Below are positions 53,957-62,723 of a DNA stretch of 64,000 nt, piece by piece. The position numbers and the translations under genes are program-made. The notes beneath the pieces were generated by a model that was given only the letters and a program-made list of their open reading frames with translations, searched no databases and was not told the DNA's origin. Numbering within the stretch: position 1 is the first letter of the stretch; each line of letters starts with the position of its first letter. The DNA is taken from the NCBI RefSeq assembly GCF_008365405.1, contig NZ_QOKV01000009.1:176062-240061 (forward strand). The letters run 5' to 3'. Origin of the DNA: Azospirillum brasilense. Its GTDB lineage: Bacteria > Pseudomonadota > Alphaproteobacteria > Azospirillales > Azospirillaceae.

Positions 53957-54571
53957 TCATGCGGCGGTGAGCCCCGCCGGCGTCTGGGCGAAGGGGACGA
54001 AGCCCGGCAGCGCCTCGACCCGGCGGAGGAAGGCGTTGACGGCCGGATAACCCGACAGATCGACGTTGCCTTCCGGGGCGCGGGCGACGTAGCTGTAGAT
54101 GGCGACGTCGGCGATGGTCGGCCGGTCGCCGACCAGCCAGTCGCGGCTGGACAGGTGGCTGTCGAGCCTCTTCAGGAGGGTGTGCGCGCGGCCGATGACC
54201 TCGTCGGGGTTGAAGCCGGCGCCGAACACCGTGACCAGCCGCGCCGCCGCAGGGCCGTAGGCGACCTCGCCCGCCGCGACCGACAGCCAGCGCTGGACAG
54301 CCGCCGCGTTCCGGGCGTCCTCGGGCAGCCAGTCGCTGCGCCCGGCCTTCTTCGCCAGATAGACCAGGATGGCGTTCGAGTCCGCGACGACCACGCCATC
54401 GTCGTCCAGCACGGGCACCTGACCGAATGGGTTCAGCGCCAGGAATGCAGGGATCTTGTGCGCGCCCGCCGTCAGGTCGACCTCGACCAGCTCGTGGGGC
54501 AGTCCGAGCAGGGAGACGAACAGGCGGGCGCGGTGCGCATGGCCCGACAGCGGGTGATGATAGAGCTTCAT
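53957..54571 (-). CDS. Glutathione S-transferase family protein
   Basis: A 204-residue GST: thioredoxin-like N-terminal domain ([21 protein letters not shown], with the cis-Pro in GQVPVL and [10 protein letters not shown]) and helical C-terminal domain ([21 protein letters not shown]). The MKLYHHP start is family-typical; AGGAG lies upstream. It conjugates glutathione or acts as a peroxidase; the substrate is unknown. It is transcribed just before the 690-residue oxidoreductase, probably in one operon. Confidence 0.92.
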   Translation of the reverse strand: MKLYHHPLSGHAHRARLFVSLLGLPHELVEVDLTAGAHKIPAFLALNPFGQVPVLDDDGVVVADSNAILVYLAKKAGRSDWLPEDARNAAAVQRWLSVAAGEVAYGPAAARLVTVFGAGFNPDEVIGRAHTLLKRLDSHLSSRDWLVGDRPTIADVAIYSYVARAPEGNVDLSGYPAVNAFLRRVEALPGFVPFAQTPAGLTAA

Positions 54572-55114
54572 AGCCGACTCCTGCGATGCTGGCCGGGACC
54601 ATCCCGATCCGCACACAGAGAGTGCGCCTCTCAGCCGATCACGGGAATGACCCGGTTTGGCAGTTCATCATTACAGCCGGTGCAATAATGCCGGCCCGAG
54701 GAGGGCGTTCGGAATGAATGCGTTTGAAGGTCAGGTCTCTCCAGGATAGGTGTAAAAATAGGTTGCACGGCGGTTGGCCACTCCGGGGGGCAACCGTCAA
54801 CTTTTCGGCCAACCCGTTGCCGGGACCGGCGGAGGCCAAGTACGGAAGCGGCGTAACGACGCGCACCAATCCCCGCTACGCCGGCCACCGCAATCTCGCC
54901 GAGACCATCGCAACGGCCGTGTGGCATCCCGGTCACCCGCCACCGCTTGGCTCCCTCCAGCGTCCAGCCCTTCCGCCGCATGCCGGCCAACTTTGCGACC
55001 GAGCCGGACCTTGCCCTCTCCCTGATCGCGACGTTGGTGCGCAAATCGGAATGACGAGACGCTGTCGTGGAAGGAGCGCCGGCCGCGGGATGGGCCGGAA
55101 CCTGCCGAAATTTC
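54572..55114. other. Intergenic region with a diverged repeat
   Basis: A 543-bp stretch with no credible gene; frames on both strands are Arg-rich. It holds one copy of a roughly 63-bp repeat (54924-54986) whose relative lies at 63814-63876 beside an IS6 fragment, so it probably derives from a mobile element. Confidence 0.5.
54924..54986 (-). repeat. Diverged ~63-bp repeat, copy 1
   Basis: On the minus strand the central part reads CTGGACGCTGGAGGGAGCCA, flanked by CCGGCATGC at one end and CCGGGATG at the other. About four-fifths of positions match the copy at 63814-63876 in the same orientation. Function unknown. Confidence 0.65.
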
Positions 55115-56110
55115 TCAACGGGTCACGTCGACGACGACGCGGCCGCGGATATTCCCAGCGAGAATTTTGGTCGCCAGTTCGGGCAGCGCGTCGAAGGGCT
55201 GCACCTCGTACATCGTCTTCAGCGCGCTCCGGTCCAAGTCGCGCGCCAGCCGTGTCCAGGCGGCGTCGCGGCGGTCCGGCGGAGCCATGACGGAGTCGAC
55301 GCCCAACAGCGCGACGCTGCGCAGGATGTGCGGCAGGACCGTTCCCGGCAGATCGGAGGAGCCGGCCAAGCCGCAGGCGGCGATGGCGCCACCCCACGCG
55401 GTCTGCGACAGCGCGTTGACCAGCGTCTGCCCGCCCACCGAGTCGACACCACCGGCCCAGCGCTCCTTCTGCAAGGGGGCTCCCTTTTCCAGAAGGGCGG
55501 CGCGGTCGATGAAGTCACTGGCGCCGAGGCCACGCAGATAATCGTGCGTCTCCGGACGGCCGGTGGAGGCAACGACCGGGTAACCGCGCTTGGCGAGCAG
55601 CGCCACCGCAATGGAGCCGACACCGCCGGCAGCACCGGTGACCAACACCTCCTTGCCGCCGGGGCGGATGGCGCCCCACCGCTCCAGCGCATCCACGCAC
55701 AGCGCGGCGGTGTAGCCGGCGGTGCCGATGCCCATCGCCTCTTCGAACGAGAAGGCGTCCGGCAGACGGGTCAGCCACTCCGCCTTCAGGCGCTGAAAAC
55801 GGGTGTAGCCGCCCCACTGCGTTTCCGACAGGCCCCAGCCGTTGGCGACCACCTTGTCGCCGGGCTTCCAGGCGGGAGAGCGGGACTCGACCACGGTGCC
55901 GGCCAGATCGATGCCGGCGACCATCGGCAGCTTTCGGGCGATCCGGCCCTTACCGGAAACCGCGAGTCCGTCCTTGTAATTGAGCGTGGAGCAGGCGACC
56001 TCGACCAGCACGTCGTTGTCCGGCAGGTCAGCCAGCGTCAGCGTCGTGAAGCCACCCTTCGGCTTGCCGCCAACGTCCTCGATGACAAAGGCTGTGAAGT
56101 TCTCGGCCAC
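55115..56110 (-). CDS. acuI: Acryloyl-CoA reductase-type quinone oxidoreductase (AcuI/YhdH)
   Basis: A 331-residue medium-chain reductase of the YhdH/AcuI group. Key segments are ACSTLNYKDGLAVSGKGRIAR, MVAGIDLAGTV, GWGLSETQWGGYTRFQRLKA and the NADPH motif TGAAGGVGSIAVALLAKRGY. AcuI reduces acrylyl-CoA to propionyl-CoA and is often kept as a detoxification step wherever acrylyl-CoA arises. The GTG start at 56110 (VAENFTAFVIED) is chosen because GGGAAAG lies upstream and the extra residues of the longer frame overlap the neighbour. It is the last gene of the PotABCD-ligase-hydratase operon. Confidence 0.9.
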   Translation of the reverse strand: MAENFTAFVIEDVGGKPKGGFTTLTLADLPDNDVLVEVACSTLNYKDGLAVSGKGRIARKLPMVAGIDLAGTVVESRSPAWKPGDKVVANGWGLSETQWGGYTRFQRLKAEWLTRLPDAFSFEEAMGIGTAGYTAALCVDALERWGAIRPGGKEVLVTGAAGGVGSIAVALLAKRGYPVVASTGRPETHDYLRGLGASDFIDRAALLEKGAPLQKERWAGGVDSVGGQTLVNALSQTAWGGAIAACGLAGSSDLPGTVLPHILRSVALLGVDSVMAPPDRRDAAWTRLARDLDRSALKTMYEVQPFDALPELATKILAGNIRGRVVVDVTR

Positions 56111-56154
56111 GGTGGTTCTTTCCCTTTGATGAAGACGATGTTGGATGGGCACCG

Positions 56155-56922
56155 TCACTCGCCACCACGGAACACAGGGGCGCGCTTTTCCAGGAAGGCG
56201 CTGACGCCTTCGCGGGCGTCCGCTCCCTTTTCCAATCGGCGGGCGACCGCCGCTTCATAGGCACCGGCGGCTTCGATCCCCTCGCGCTCCCCCAGAATCA
56301 CTCCGGTCTTGATTGCGGCAACCACGGAGGGGGCGTTCTTGGCGATGGCACGCGCCAGGACGAGCGCTTCGTTCAACGCCTCGCCCTTTCCTGCCAGACG
56401 GTTGACGAAGCCGGTTCGGTAGGCCTCGTCCGCGGGCAGGGGATTGGCCGTCAGCATCAGTTCCAAGGCACGGGCGGACGACATCAGGCGCGGCAACCGG
56501 CCGATCTGTCCGCCCTCCGGGAGCATGCCAAGGCGGGCGCCCGGCGACCCGAACGTCGCGTTGACGCTCGCGACGCGCAGGTCGCAGGACAGGGCGAGAA
56601 TGAGCGCCGCGGCGTAGCAGTGCCCGTTGACGGCTGCGATGACCGGCTTCCTCATGTCCCGTGGGCGCAGGAACGGGGCCTCTCCCAGATTCGTCGCCGC
56701 GTGGGCGCCGGAGGCGATTTCATTCAGATCGTGTCCGCTTGAGAAGGCGATGTCGCCGGCGCCCGTCACCACGACCACCCGCACGGCGGCGTCGCCGTCC
56801 GCGTCGTTCAGGTGGCCTAGGAAATCCGCGGCCATCGTGCCTTCGAACGCGTTGCGCTTGGGTTCGTTGGAGATGGTCAGGATGCGGATCGCGCCCTCGG
56901 TCTGGGCGGTAATCTCGGGCAT
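56155..56922 (-). CDS. Enoyl-CoA hydratase
   Basis: A 255-residue crotonase-family enzyme with oxyanion segments VVTGAGDIAFSSGHDLNEI and AAVNGHCYAAALILALSCDLRVA, and GARLGMLPEGG where a catalytic acid loop is expected. It adds water to (or removes it from) an enoyl-CoA; related CaiD and AcuH enzymes act on crotonobetainyl-CoA or acrylyl-CoA. The start MPEITAQ is preferred over an upstream frame that overlaps the ligase. It is flanked by the CoA ligase (58-bp gap) and acuI (44-bp gap), so substrates of both are probably shared. Confidence 0.9.
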   Translation of the reverse strand: MPEITAQTEGAIRILTISNEPKRNAFEGTMAADFLGHLNDADGDAAVRVVVVTGAGDIAFSSGHDLNEIASGAHAATNLGEAPFLRPRDMRKPVIAAVNGHCYAAALILALSCDLRVASVNATFGSPGARLGMLPEGGQIGRLPRLMSSARALELMLTANPLPADEAYRTGFVNRLAGKGEALNEALVLARAIAKNAPSVVAAIKTGVILGEREGIEAAGAYEAAVARRLEKGADAREGVSAFLEKRAPVFRGGE

Positions 56923-56980
56923 GTCAGAAGTCCTCTTCGAGGCCGGTTGGTTTTTTTCACGGGGAGACGGGGTGCAGGCG

Positions 56981-58606
56981 TCAGCGCCAGATCTTGTCCT
57001 GCCAGTCGTAGGCGCCGACGCGGAGGTCGGGCTTTTCCGCCAGCAGATGCTTCTTCTGCACACGCTGCGAGTCCGTGAGGGGGAAGGAGTCGCGATACTC
57101 GTAGTAGCGGGGCACCTTGAAGGCCGCGAGATGCCGCCCGCAGTGATCGGCGATGCGCTCCGGCGTGCAGGTCGAGGGATCGACCCCCGGCGCCAACTGG
57201 ATGTAGGCCTTGATTTCCTCGCCGCGATAATCGTCGGGAACCGGAACGATCGCGGCGTCCTGGATTCCTTCGAGCGTGCGCAGCACCACCTCGACCTCGC
57301 GGGACGAAATGTTCTCGCCGCTGCGGCGCACCATGTCCTTGGTCCGCCCCAGGATGTAGTGATACCCGGAGGAGTCCACGCGGGCCAGATCGCCGGTGCG
57401 GAACCAGCCCTTGCGGAACGCCTGCGCCGTCGCCTCCTCGTTTCCGAAATAGCCCTTCAGCAGGCCGCGGCCACGCACGCAAAGCTCCCCGGTCGCGCCC
57501 GTCGGCACGGGATTGCCGTCCTCGTCCGCGATCATCGCGTCCCGGAAGGGGGCGACCACCCCGCAACTGGCCGAGCCGGTCATCTCGGCGATCCGGTGCG
57601 CCGGCATGTAGGTGCCGCCGCCGATCTCGGTCATGCCGTAGAACTCCTGCCCGTACACGTCGAAGCGGCGCTGGAAGTCGGCGTGGCTTTCCGGTCCGAA
57701 CGCGAAGATGGTGGCCAGCTTGAGCGCGTTGTGCGCATCCGCTGGCCGGGCCGGCTGCTTGTAGACCATCTCGAACAGCGCGCAGTAGTCGCACTCCAGT
57801 TGCGCGACATCGAGCATGAAGCGTTTGGCGCCGGGCTTGCGCGGGAAGAAGGCGCAGCCGCCGCTCACCATCGCGTTCAGCAGGATTCTCTGCCCGACCA
57901 TGTAGAAGAAGCTCGAACCCACATAGAAGCGCCGCAGGTCCGTGGCGAAGAACTCGGTGGAGCTGAAGCCCAGGCAAAGCCAGTAGTCGTTGGTCAGCAT
58001 GCAGGCTTTCGAGAAGCCGGTGGTGCCCGACGTGTACTGGAGATTGAGAACCGCGTCCGCGGAACGGGGGGTGTGGGGTGCCCGGCGGCCCTGCGCCTCG
58101 TCCATCAGGGCCTGCCAGCGGCGATGCTGGCCCGGCGCCGTATCGCCGATGACGATGACGCTGGACGGGGGGAGTGACACCGTCTCAAGCGCATCAAGAT
58201 GCGGCAGGAACTCCGCCTCCAGGATGAGGAAGGCGGCGAGCGAGGTCTTCAGCACATACTCGACCTCGCGGGAGGTGTAGGTGGCGTTCACCGGCACCAT
58301 CACCGCCTGCAGGCGGGACAACGCCAGCCACGCGATGGGAAACTCCTCCCGGTTCCAGGCCATGACCGCGACATGCACGCCGGGGCCGATGCCGAGCGCG
58401 GCGAAGGCGGCGGCGGCGGTTTCGACCTTGGCCAGCACCTCGCCCCAGCTCCGCTCCACACCGTCGTCGATGAACCGCCACGCCGGGGCGTCCGGGTGCC
58501 GGACGGCGGTTTGCGCCAGGAGGTCGAACACCGAATCCGGAAGTGTTGCCGTTTCCAGACGGCGGGCGAGAGCATCGGGTTCTTCCGTGCGAAAATCTGC
58601 GAACAT
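56981..58606 (-). CDS. CaiC-like acyl-CoA synthetase
   Basis: A 541-residue AMP-forming CoA ligase: LQYTSGTTGFSKACMLT (P-loop-like), YGMTEIGGGTYMP, and the C-terminal KDMVRRSGENISSREVE. It is closest in appearance to crotonobetaine/carnitine-CoA ligase (CaiC) and related ligases for short zwitterionic or branched acids. The C-terminal catalytic Lys is in SQRVQKKHL. It activates the imported substrate for the hydratase downstream. The ATG at 58606 has GGAAGAG upstream. It follows the permease genes by 54 bp, a gap that contains an 18-bp tandem duplication. Confidence 0.88.
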   Translation of the reverse strand: MFADFRTEEPDALARRLETATLPDSVFDLLAQTAVRHPDAPAWRFIDDGVERSWGEVLAKVETAAAAFAALGIGPGVHVAVMAWNREEFPIAWLALSRLQAVMVPVNATYTSREVEYVLKTSLAAFLILEAEFLPHLDALETVSLPPSSVIVIGDTAPGQHRRWQALMDEAQGRRAPHTPRSADAVLNLQYTSGTTGFSKACMLTNDYWLCLGFSSTEFFATDLRRFYVGSSFFYMVGQRILLNAMVSGGCAFFPRKPGAKRFMLDVAQLECDYCALFEMVYKQPARPADAHNALKLATIFAFGPESHADFQRRFDVYGQEFYGMTEIGGGTYMPAHRIAEMTGSASCGVVAPFRDAMIADEDGNPVPTGATGELCVRGRGLLKGYFGNEEATAQAFRKGWFRTGDLARVDSSGYHYILGRTKDMVRRSGENISSREVEVVLRTLEGIQDAAIVPVPDDYRGEEIKAYIQLAPGVDPSTCTPERIADHCGRHLAAFKVPRYYEYRDSFPLTDSQRVQKKHLLAEKPDLRVGAYDWQDKIWR

Positions 58607-58613
58607 CACTCTT

Positions 58614-58649
58614 CCCGTAGATGAGGGGTGGCCCGTAGATGAGGGGTGT
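58614..58649. repeat. 18-bp tandem duplication between permease and ligase genes
   Basis: Two units of CCCGTAGATGAGGGGTGG, the second ending in T. They lie just downstream of the PotC-like stop and upstream of the ligase ribosome binding site, another case of short duplication at a gene end. Confidence 0.9.
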
Positions 58650-58660
58650 GTCGCGACCGG

Positions 58661-59461
58661 TTATCCCGCGCGCCGTTCGGCGCGGCGCTGGATACGATCG
58701 CTCAGGAAAACCGCCGCAAAGGTGGCCAGGATGAGCAGCGACGCGACCGCCGCGACAACCGGCGTCAGATCGTGGCGCATGTCGGCCCAGATCCGCATTG
58801 GCAAGGTCTCGTTGCGTCCCATGACGAACAGGGCGATGACCAGCTCGTCGAAGGAGATGAAGAAGGCGAAGACGCCCGCGGAGATGACCGCCGGCCGGAT
58901 GGTCGGCAGCGTGACGTGCCAGAAGGCCTCGTGCGGCCGGGCCCCCAGGACCCGGGCGGCCCTGGCGAGCGTGTCGCCGGTCTGGCGGAGCGCTCCCGAC
59001 ACCGTCGTCGTGACGAAGGGCAACGCGAGGACCGCGTGCACCAGCACGATGCCGCCCATGGAGCCGTACAGGCCGAAGCGGCTGAAGACGAGGAGCGTGC
59101 CGAGGGCGAGAATGATGACCGGCACGACCTGCGGCCCCAGGAAGATCGGTCCCGCGATCCGCACCGCGCGGCCGTCGCGGCTCAGGACCAGCGCCGCCGC
59201 CGTGCCGACGACAGTCGCGAGCAGCGCGCTGGCGGCTGCGATGACCAGGCTGCGCCAGGTCGCGTCGATCCAGCCGGGCGTGGCGAAGAAGTCCTCGTAC
59301 CAGTGCAGCGTGAAGCCGGTCGGCGGGAATTTGAGGTATCGCGTCTCACTGACCGACATCGGTACCACCAGCAGCAGCGGCAGCAACAGGTAGAGGAGGA
59401 CGCCGACGAAATAGACGGGCAGGAGGTAGCGTCCAGACTGTTCCCACAGTGTTCGTTTCAT
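58661..59461 (-). CDS. PotC-like ABC transporter permease
   Basis: A 266-residue inner-membrane permease with six helices and the binding-protein-dependent transport (EAA) loop RAARVLGARPHEAFWHVTLPT near residues 180-200. It is the second permease of a polyamine/quaternary-amine-type importer (PotABCD family). Its start overlaps the PotB-like stop by 4 bp (ATGA). The TAA stop at 58661 is followed by the duplicated 18-bp sequence before the ligase gene. Confidence 0.93.
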   Translation of the reverse strand: MKRTLWEQSGRYLLPVYFVGVLLYLLLPLLLVVPMSVSETRYLKFPPTGFTLHWYEDFFATPGWIDATWRSLVIAAASALLATVVGTAAALVLSRDGRAVRIAGPIFLGPQVVPVIILALGTLLVFSRFGLYGSMGGIVLVHAVLALPFVTTTVSGALRQTGDTLARAARVLGARPHEAFWHVTLPTIRPAVISAGVFAFFISFDELVIALFVMGRNETLPMRIWADMRHDLTPVVAAVASLLILATFAAVFLSDRIQRRAERRAG

Positions 59462-60354
59462 CGCGTCCCTCCATGGCCGCTCAGCCGGGTCACGCGCCGG
59501 AAGAGCAGGGCGACGGCGCCCACCATCAGGAAGCCGGCGACCAGCAGCACCATCCCGAGAGCCGAACCCAGCCCCCAGTCGAGGGTGACCGTGATCTGCG
59601 TCGCGATGATGTTCGCGATCATGTTTTCCTTCGGCCCGCCGACCAGGGCCGGGGTGATGAAGAAGCCCAGCGCCAGGACGAAGGTGAGCATCCACGCGTT
59701 GACCGCGCCGCCGGCGCTCAGCGGCAGGAAGACGTGGAGAAAGCCGCGCCACGGGGTGGCGCCGAGGATGCGCGACGCCAGCAGCAGGGAGCGGTTGATG
59801 GTCGTCATGCTGGAGAACATGACCAGGATGGCGACCGGCAGGAGCACCTGCACCATCGCGATGTACACGGCCCCACGGCTGTAAAGCATCTGGAGCGGCG
59901 TATCGATGATCCCCGCACCGATCAGCATGGAGTTCACCAATCCCTCGCGGCCCAGGACGACGATCCAGCCGAAGGTCCGCACCAGCACACTGACCCAAAG
60001 CGGCGTCAGAATGAGCAGGAGGAGCAACGTGCGGCGCCGCGGCGGGCAGGACGCCAGACAATAGGCGGCGGGGTAGCCGGCCAGGATGCACGCGAAGGCC
60101 ACGCCGGCGGCGAGTTGCAACGTTCCGAACAGGATGGTGCGGTAGGGCCCCTCGCCAAGCGCTTCCTGGTAATGCTCCGCCGTCAGTCCGGCGTCGCCCT
60201 GCAGACTCCACAGGGCGACCTCGCCCACCGGGACGAGGAAGGCCAGGAGGAACAGCAAAGCCGCCGGAGCGAGCAGCCAGAGGGAGGAGAAGGGCGCGCG
60301 CCGTCGGCGCGCCGCCCCTATCCCATCACGCGGCATGGAAACGCCGTCGCTCAT
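59458..60354 (-). CDS. PotB-like ABC transporter permease
   Basis: A 298-residue permease with six helices, starting LWLLAPAALLFLLAFLVPVGE after a short Arg-rich cytoplasmic tail. The EAA-type loop LASRILGATPWRGFLHVFLPL is near residues 210-230. It pairs with the PotC-like permease. The start overlaps the binding-protein stop by 4 bp and the stop overlaps the next permease by 4 bp, so the three proteins are co-translated. Confidence 0.93.
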   Translation of the reverse strand: MSDGVSMPRDGIGAARRRRAPFSSLWLLAPAALLFLLAFLVPVGEVALWSLQGDAGLTAEHYQEALGEGPYRTILFGTLQLAAGVAFACILAGYPAAYCLASCPPRRRTLLLLLILTPLWVSVLVRTFGWIVVLGREGLVNSMLIGAGIIDTPLQMLYSRGAVYIAMVQVLLPVAILVMFSSMTTINRSLLLASRILGATPWRGFLHVFLPLSAGGAVNAWMLTFVLALGFFITPALVGGPKENMIANIIATQITVTLDWGLGSALGMVLLVAGFLMVGAVALLFRRVTRLSGHGGTR

Positions 60355-61415
60355 TGCAGACGCCAAGTTTCCCACCGCTTCTGAATGCGCGGCAGGTTTT
60401 CGGCCCAGAATTCGGCGTTCAGCGCGAACTGCACCTCCATGTTTTCCGGGCTGGTCGGAAGTTGCCTGGCTTCCTCCGCCGACAGGATCTTGTAGATGTC
60501 GGGGTTGAAGCTGGAGTAGGGCATGGCGCGGGCGATCTCGGCCAGACGCTGCGGCTCGTTCCAGCAGTATTTCATGAACTGCATGGCCGCGGCGGCGTTG
60601 TTGGCCCCCTTGACGATCGAGTAGTAGCTGACGTCGAGCGAGCCGCCGTTCCAGATCAGCTCGACCGGGAGCTTGTCCTTCTGCAACTGCTGAATACGGC
60701 CGTTGAAGGCGGTCGCGTAGAACACTTCGCCGCTGGCCAGCAACTGGACCGGCTGCTGCCCGCTGGTCCACCATACGGTGATCGCCGGCTTGATCTCGTC
60801 GAGCTTCTTGAAGGCGCGATCCACGCCTTCCGGCGAACGGAGCACGTCATAGACCTCGGACGGCTTCACGCCGTCGGCGATCAGCGCGAATTCCAGGTTC
60901 TCCGCCGGGGAGTTGCGCAGCGTGCGGGGGCCGGGGAATTGCTTGACGTCCCAGAAGTCCTTCCAGCCGGTGAAGGTCTTGCCTTCCGGCAGCTTGTCCG
61001 TGCGCACGCCGATGGTGGTGGAATAGGCCACCGATCCGATCGCGTGGCTCTTGCGGGCGATCGGCGGCAGCTTGTTTTCAGGGTCGACCACCGACCAGTC
61101 GATGGGCTCCAGCCAACCGTTCTTCTGCGATACCGGCAGTCCCGAACGCTCGGTGGGCGCGATGTCCCACAGAATGTTCCTGGTGGTCTGCTGGGCACGG
61201 ATCTGGGCGAGGGAGTCTTCCGTCGCGGCCTGCGTGACGGTGATCCCCGTCTCCTTGGTGAAGGGCTGGATGCAGATGCGGTTGAGCGTTTCCGCCCAAG
61301 CGCCGCCGTAATTGGCGATCACGACCGTCTTGTCCCGGGATTGAGCCAGCGCCGCACCACCAGCGGCGCCGACGAGCGCCGCTCCGAGAGAGAGGCTCCA
61401 CAGCAGCTTGTTCAT
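60351..61415 (-). CDS. PotD-like periplasmic binding protein
   Basis: A 354-residue type II periplasmic binding protein with a signal peptide (MNKLLWSLSLGAALVGAAGG, cut near residue 24). Segments IANYGGAWAETLNRICIQPF, WDIAPTERSGLPV, GVRTDKLPEGK and EIKPAITVWWTSGQQPVQLL match the polyamine/opine/quaternary-amine group. The aromatic-rich cleft (Trp-Trp in VWWTS, Trp in LIWNGGS) could form a box for a cationic ligand. It lies between the ATPase and the permeases. The MNKLLW start follows AGGAGCG. Confidence 0.92.
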   Translation of the reverse strand: MNKLLWSLSLGAALVGAAGGAALAQSRDKTVVIANYGGAWAETLNRICIQPFTKETGITVTQAATEDSLAQIRAQQTTRNILWDIAPTERSGLPVSQKNGWLEPIDWSVVDPENKLPPIARKSHAIGSVAYSTTIGVRTDKLPEGKTFTGWKDFWDVKQFPGPRTLRNSPAENLEFALIADGVKPSEVYDVLRSPEGVDRAFKKLDEIKPAITVWWTSGQQPVQLLASGEVFYATAFNGRIQQLQKDKLPVELIWNGGSLDVSYYSIVKGANNAAAAMQFMKYCWNEPQRLAEIARAMPYSSFNPDIYKILSAEEARQLPTSPENMEVQFALNAEFWAENLPRIQKRWETWRLQ

Positions 61416-61437
61416 AGAACGCTCCTCTATCAGCTTT

Positions 61438-62592
61438 TCATCGACTGGTTCTGGAAAGGTCTGGAACGAGGACGACGTCGGATGGGCGGAGAACGAGGTT
61501 CGCCGTCTCTCCGCGTTCCGGGATCCGGTCCCTGTCGCGTCTCTGTTCCCGGAAGTGGATGAGCGCACCGTGGCCGGTGCGGGCGCTGTATTCGATCACG
61601 TCGCCCAGGAACACGGCCTCCTGGACGGTGACCGATACGGCGATGTCCGGCCCTTCGGCCGGGCGGCGCTGCAGCTTCTCGGGGCGAATGCTTGCGTACC
61701 AGGAGCCTGGACGGGCAATGAACACGTCGTCCCGATAGGTGATGCCGAGTTCGGGAATGGCCACCGTTCCGGGCTGCGCCACGCCGGCGGCAAGCAGGTT
61801 GGTCTGCCCGATGAAATCGGCGACGAAGCGGCTTTGCGGTGCGTCGTACATTTCGGACGGCGTGCCGACCTGTTCGATCCGTCCGTCGCGCAACACGACG
61901 ATGCGCGACGACATGGCCAAGGCCTCACGCTGATCGTGGGTCACATAGACCACGGTGCAGCCGAGTTGGTGCTGGATTTCCTTGATCTCGAACTGCAGCG
62001 CCTCGCGCAATTTGAGGTCGAGGGCGCCCAGCGGTTCGTCCATGAGCAGGACGGGAGGTTCGAACACGATGGCGCGGGCGAAGGCGACACGCTGCTGTTG
62101 TCCGCCGGACAGATCGCGTGGCATGCGACCGGCCAACGGGCCGAGCCGCACGATCTCCAGCACCCGCTCCACCCGCTCCTTGATCTCCCGGCGCGGCGCG
62201 CGGCGCATGCGCAGCGGGAAGGCGATGTTGTCGAACACCGACATGTGGGGGAACAGGGAATAGTTCTGGAACACCATCCCCAGATTTCGCCGCTCCGGCG
62301 GCTCGTCGATCACCGAACGTCCGTCGATGCGGATGTCGCCCGAGTCGGCCGTGGAGAAGCCCGCAAGTGCATTGAGCGCGGTGGTTTTGCCGGACCCGCT
62401 CGATCCAAGGATCGTCAGGAACTCTCCCGGACGAATCGTCAAAGAGAAATCATGAAGCGCCTTTACCGATCCATAGGCCTTCCTGACGGATTGGAACTCG
62501 ATCGTCGCGCCGGTGGACCTCGTTTTCAGGTTCGCCTCCCTGGTCAAGGTGCCACTTGAAGGTTTATTCACGTCCACCATCGTAGGTACCAT
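61438..62592 (-). CDS. PotA-like ABC transporter ATPase
   Basis: A 384-residue ATPase: Walker A LGSSGSGKTTALN, Q-loop VFQNYSLFPHM, signature LSGGQQQRVAFARA, Walker B VLLMDEPLGALD, His-switch VTHDQREALAM, and a C-terminal TOBE domain. It energises the PotBCD-like importer. It is the first gene of the operon that continues through the CoA ligase, hydratase and acuI. The start may be 62592 or the ATG at 62580. It is divergent from a TetR gene across 131 bp. Confidence 0.94.
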   Translation of the reverse strand: MVPTMVDVNKPSSGTLTREANLKTRSTGATIEFQSVRKAYGSVKALHDFSLTIRPGEFLTILGSSGSGKTTALNALAGFSTADSGDIRIDGRSVIDEPPERRNLGMVFQNYSLFPHMSVFDNIAFPLRMRRAPRREIKERVERVLEIVRLGPLAGRMPRDLSGGQQQRVAFARAIVFEPPVLLMDEPLGALDLKLREALQFEIKEIQHQLGCTVVYVTHDQREALAMSSRIVVLRDGRIEQVGTPSEMYDAPQSRFVADFIGQTNLLAAGVAQPGTVAIPELGITYRDDVFIARPGSWYASIRPEKLQRRPAEGPDIAVSVTVQEAVFLGDVIEYSARTGHGALIHFREQRRDRDRIPERGETANLVLRPSDVVLVPDLSRTSR

Positions 62593-62615
62593 CGGCCTGT
62601 CCAGTGATGACGCAT

Positions 62616-62630
62616 TGTCTAAAAATGACA
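62616..62630. promoter_or_regulatory. Candidate TetR-type operator in the divergent promoter
   Basis: TGTC and GACA arms separated by 7 AT-rich bases (TGTCTAAAAATGACA) lie 24 bp upstream of the ATPase start, within a 131-bp AT-rich divergent promoter. The arms are short; assignment to the neighbouring TetR protein is inference. Confidence 0.35.
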
Positions 62631-62723
62631 GTATGTATAAAAATGTACCGCGTCAAGAGGCCACAGTGCGATTGTCCAACATTCATGGTCAGGACCGATT
62701 CGGTCGAAGGGTGAGGGCGTAAG

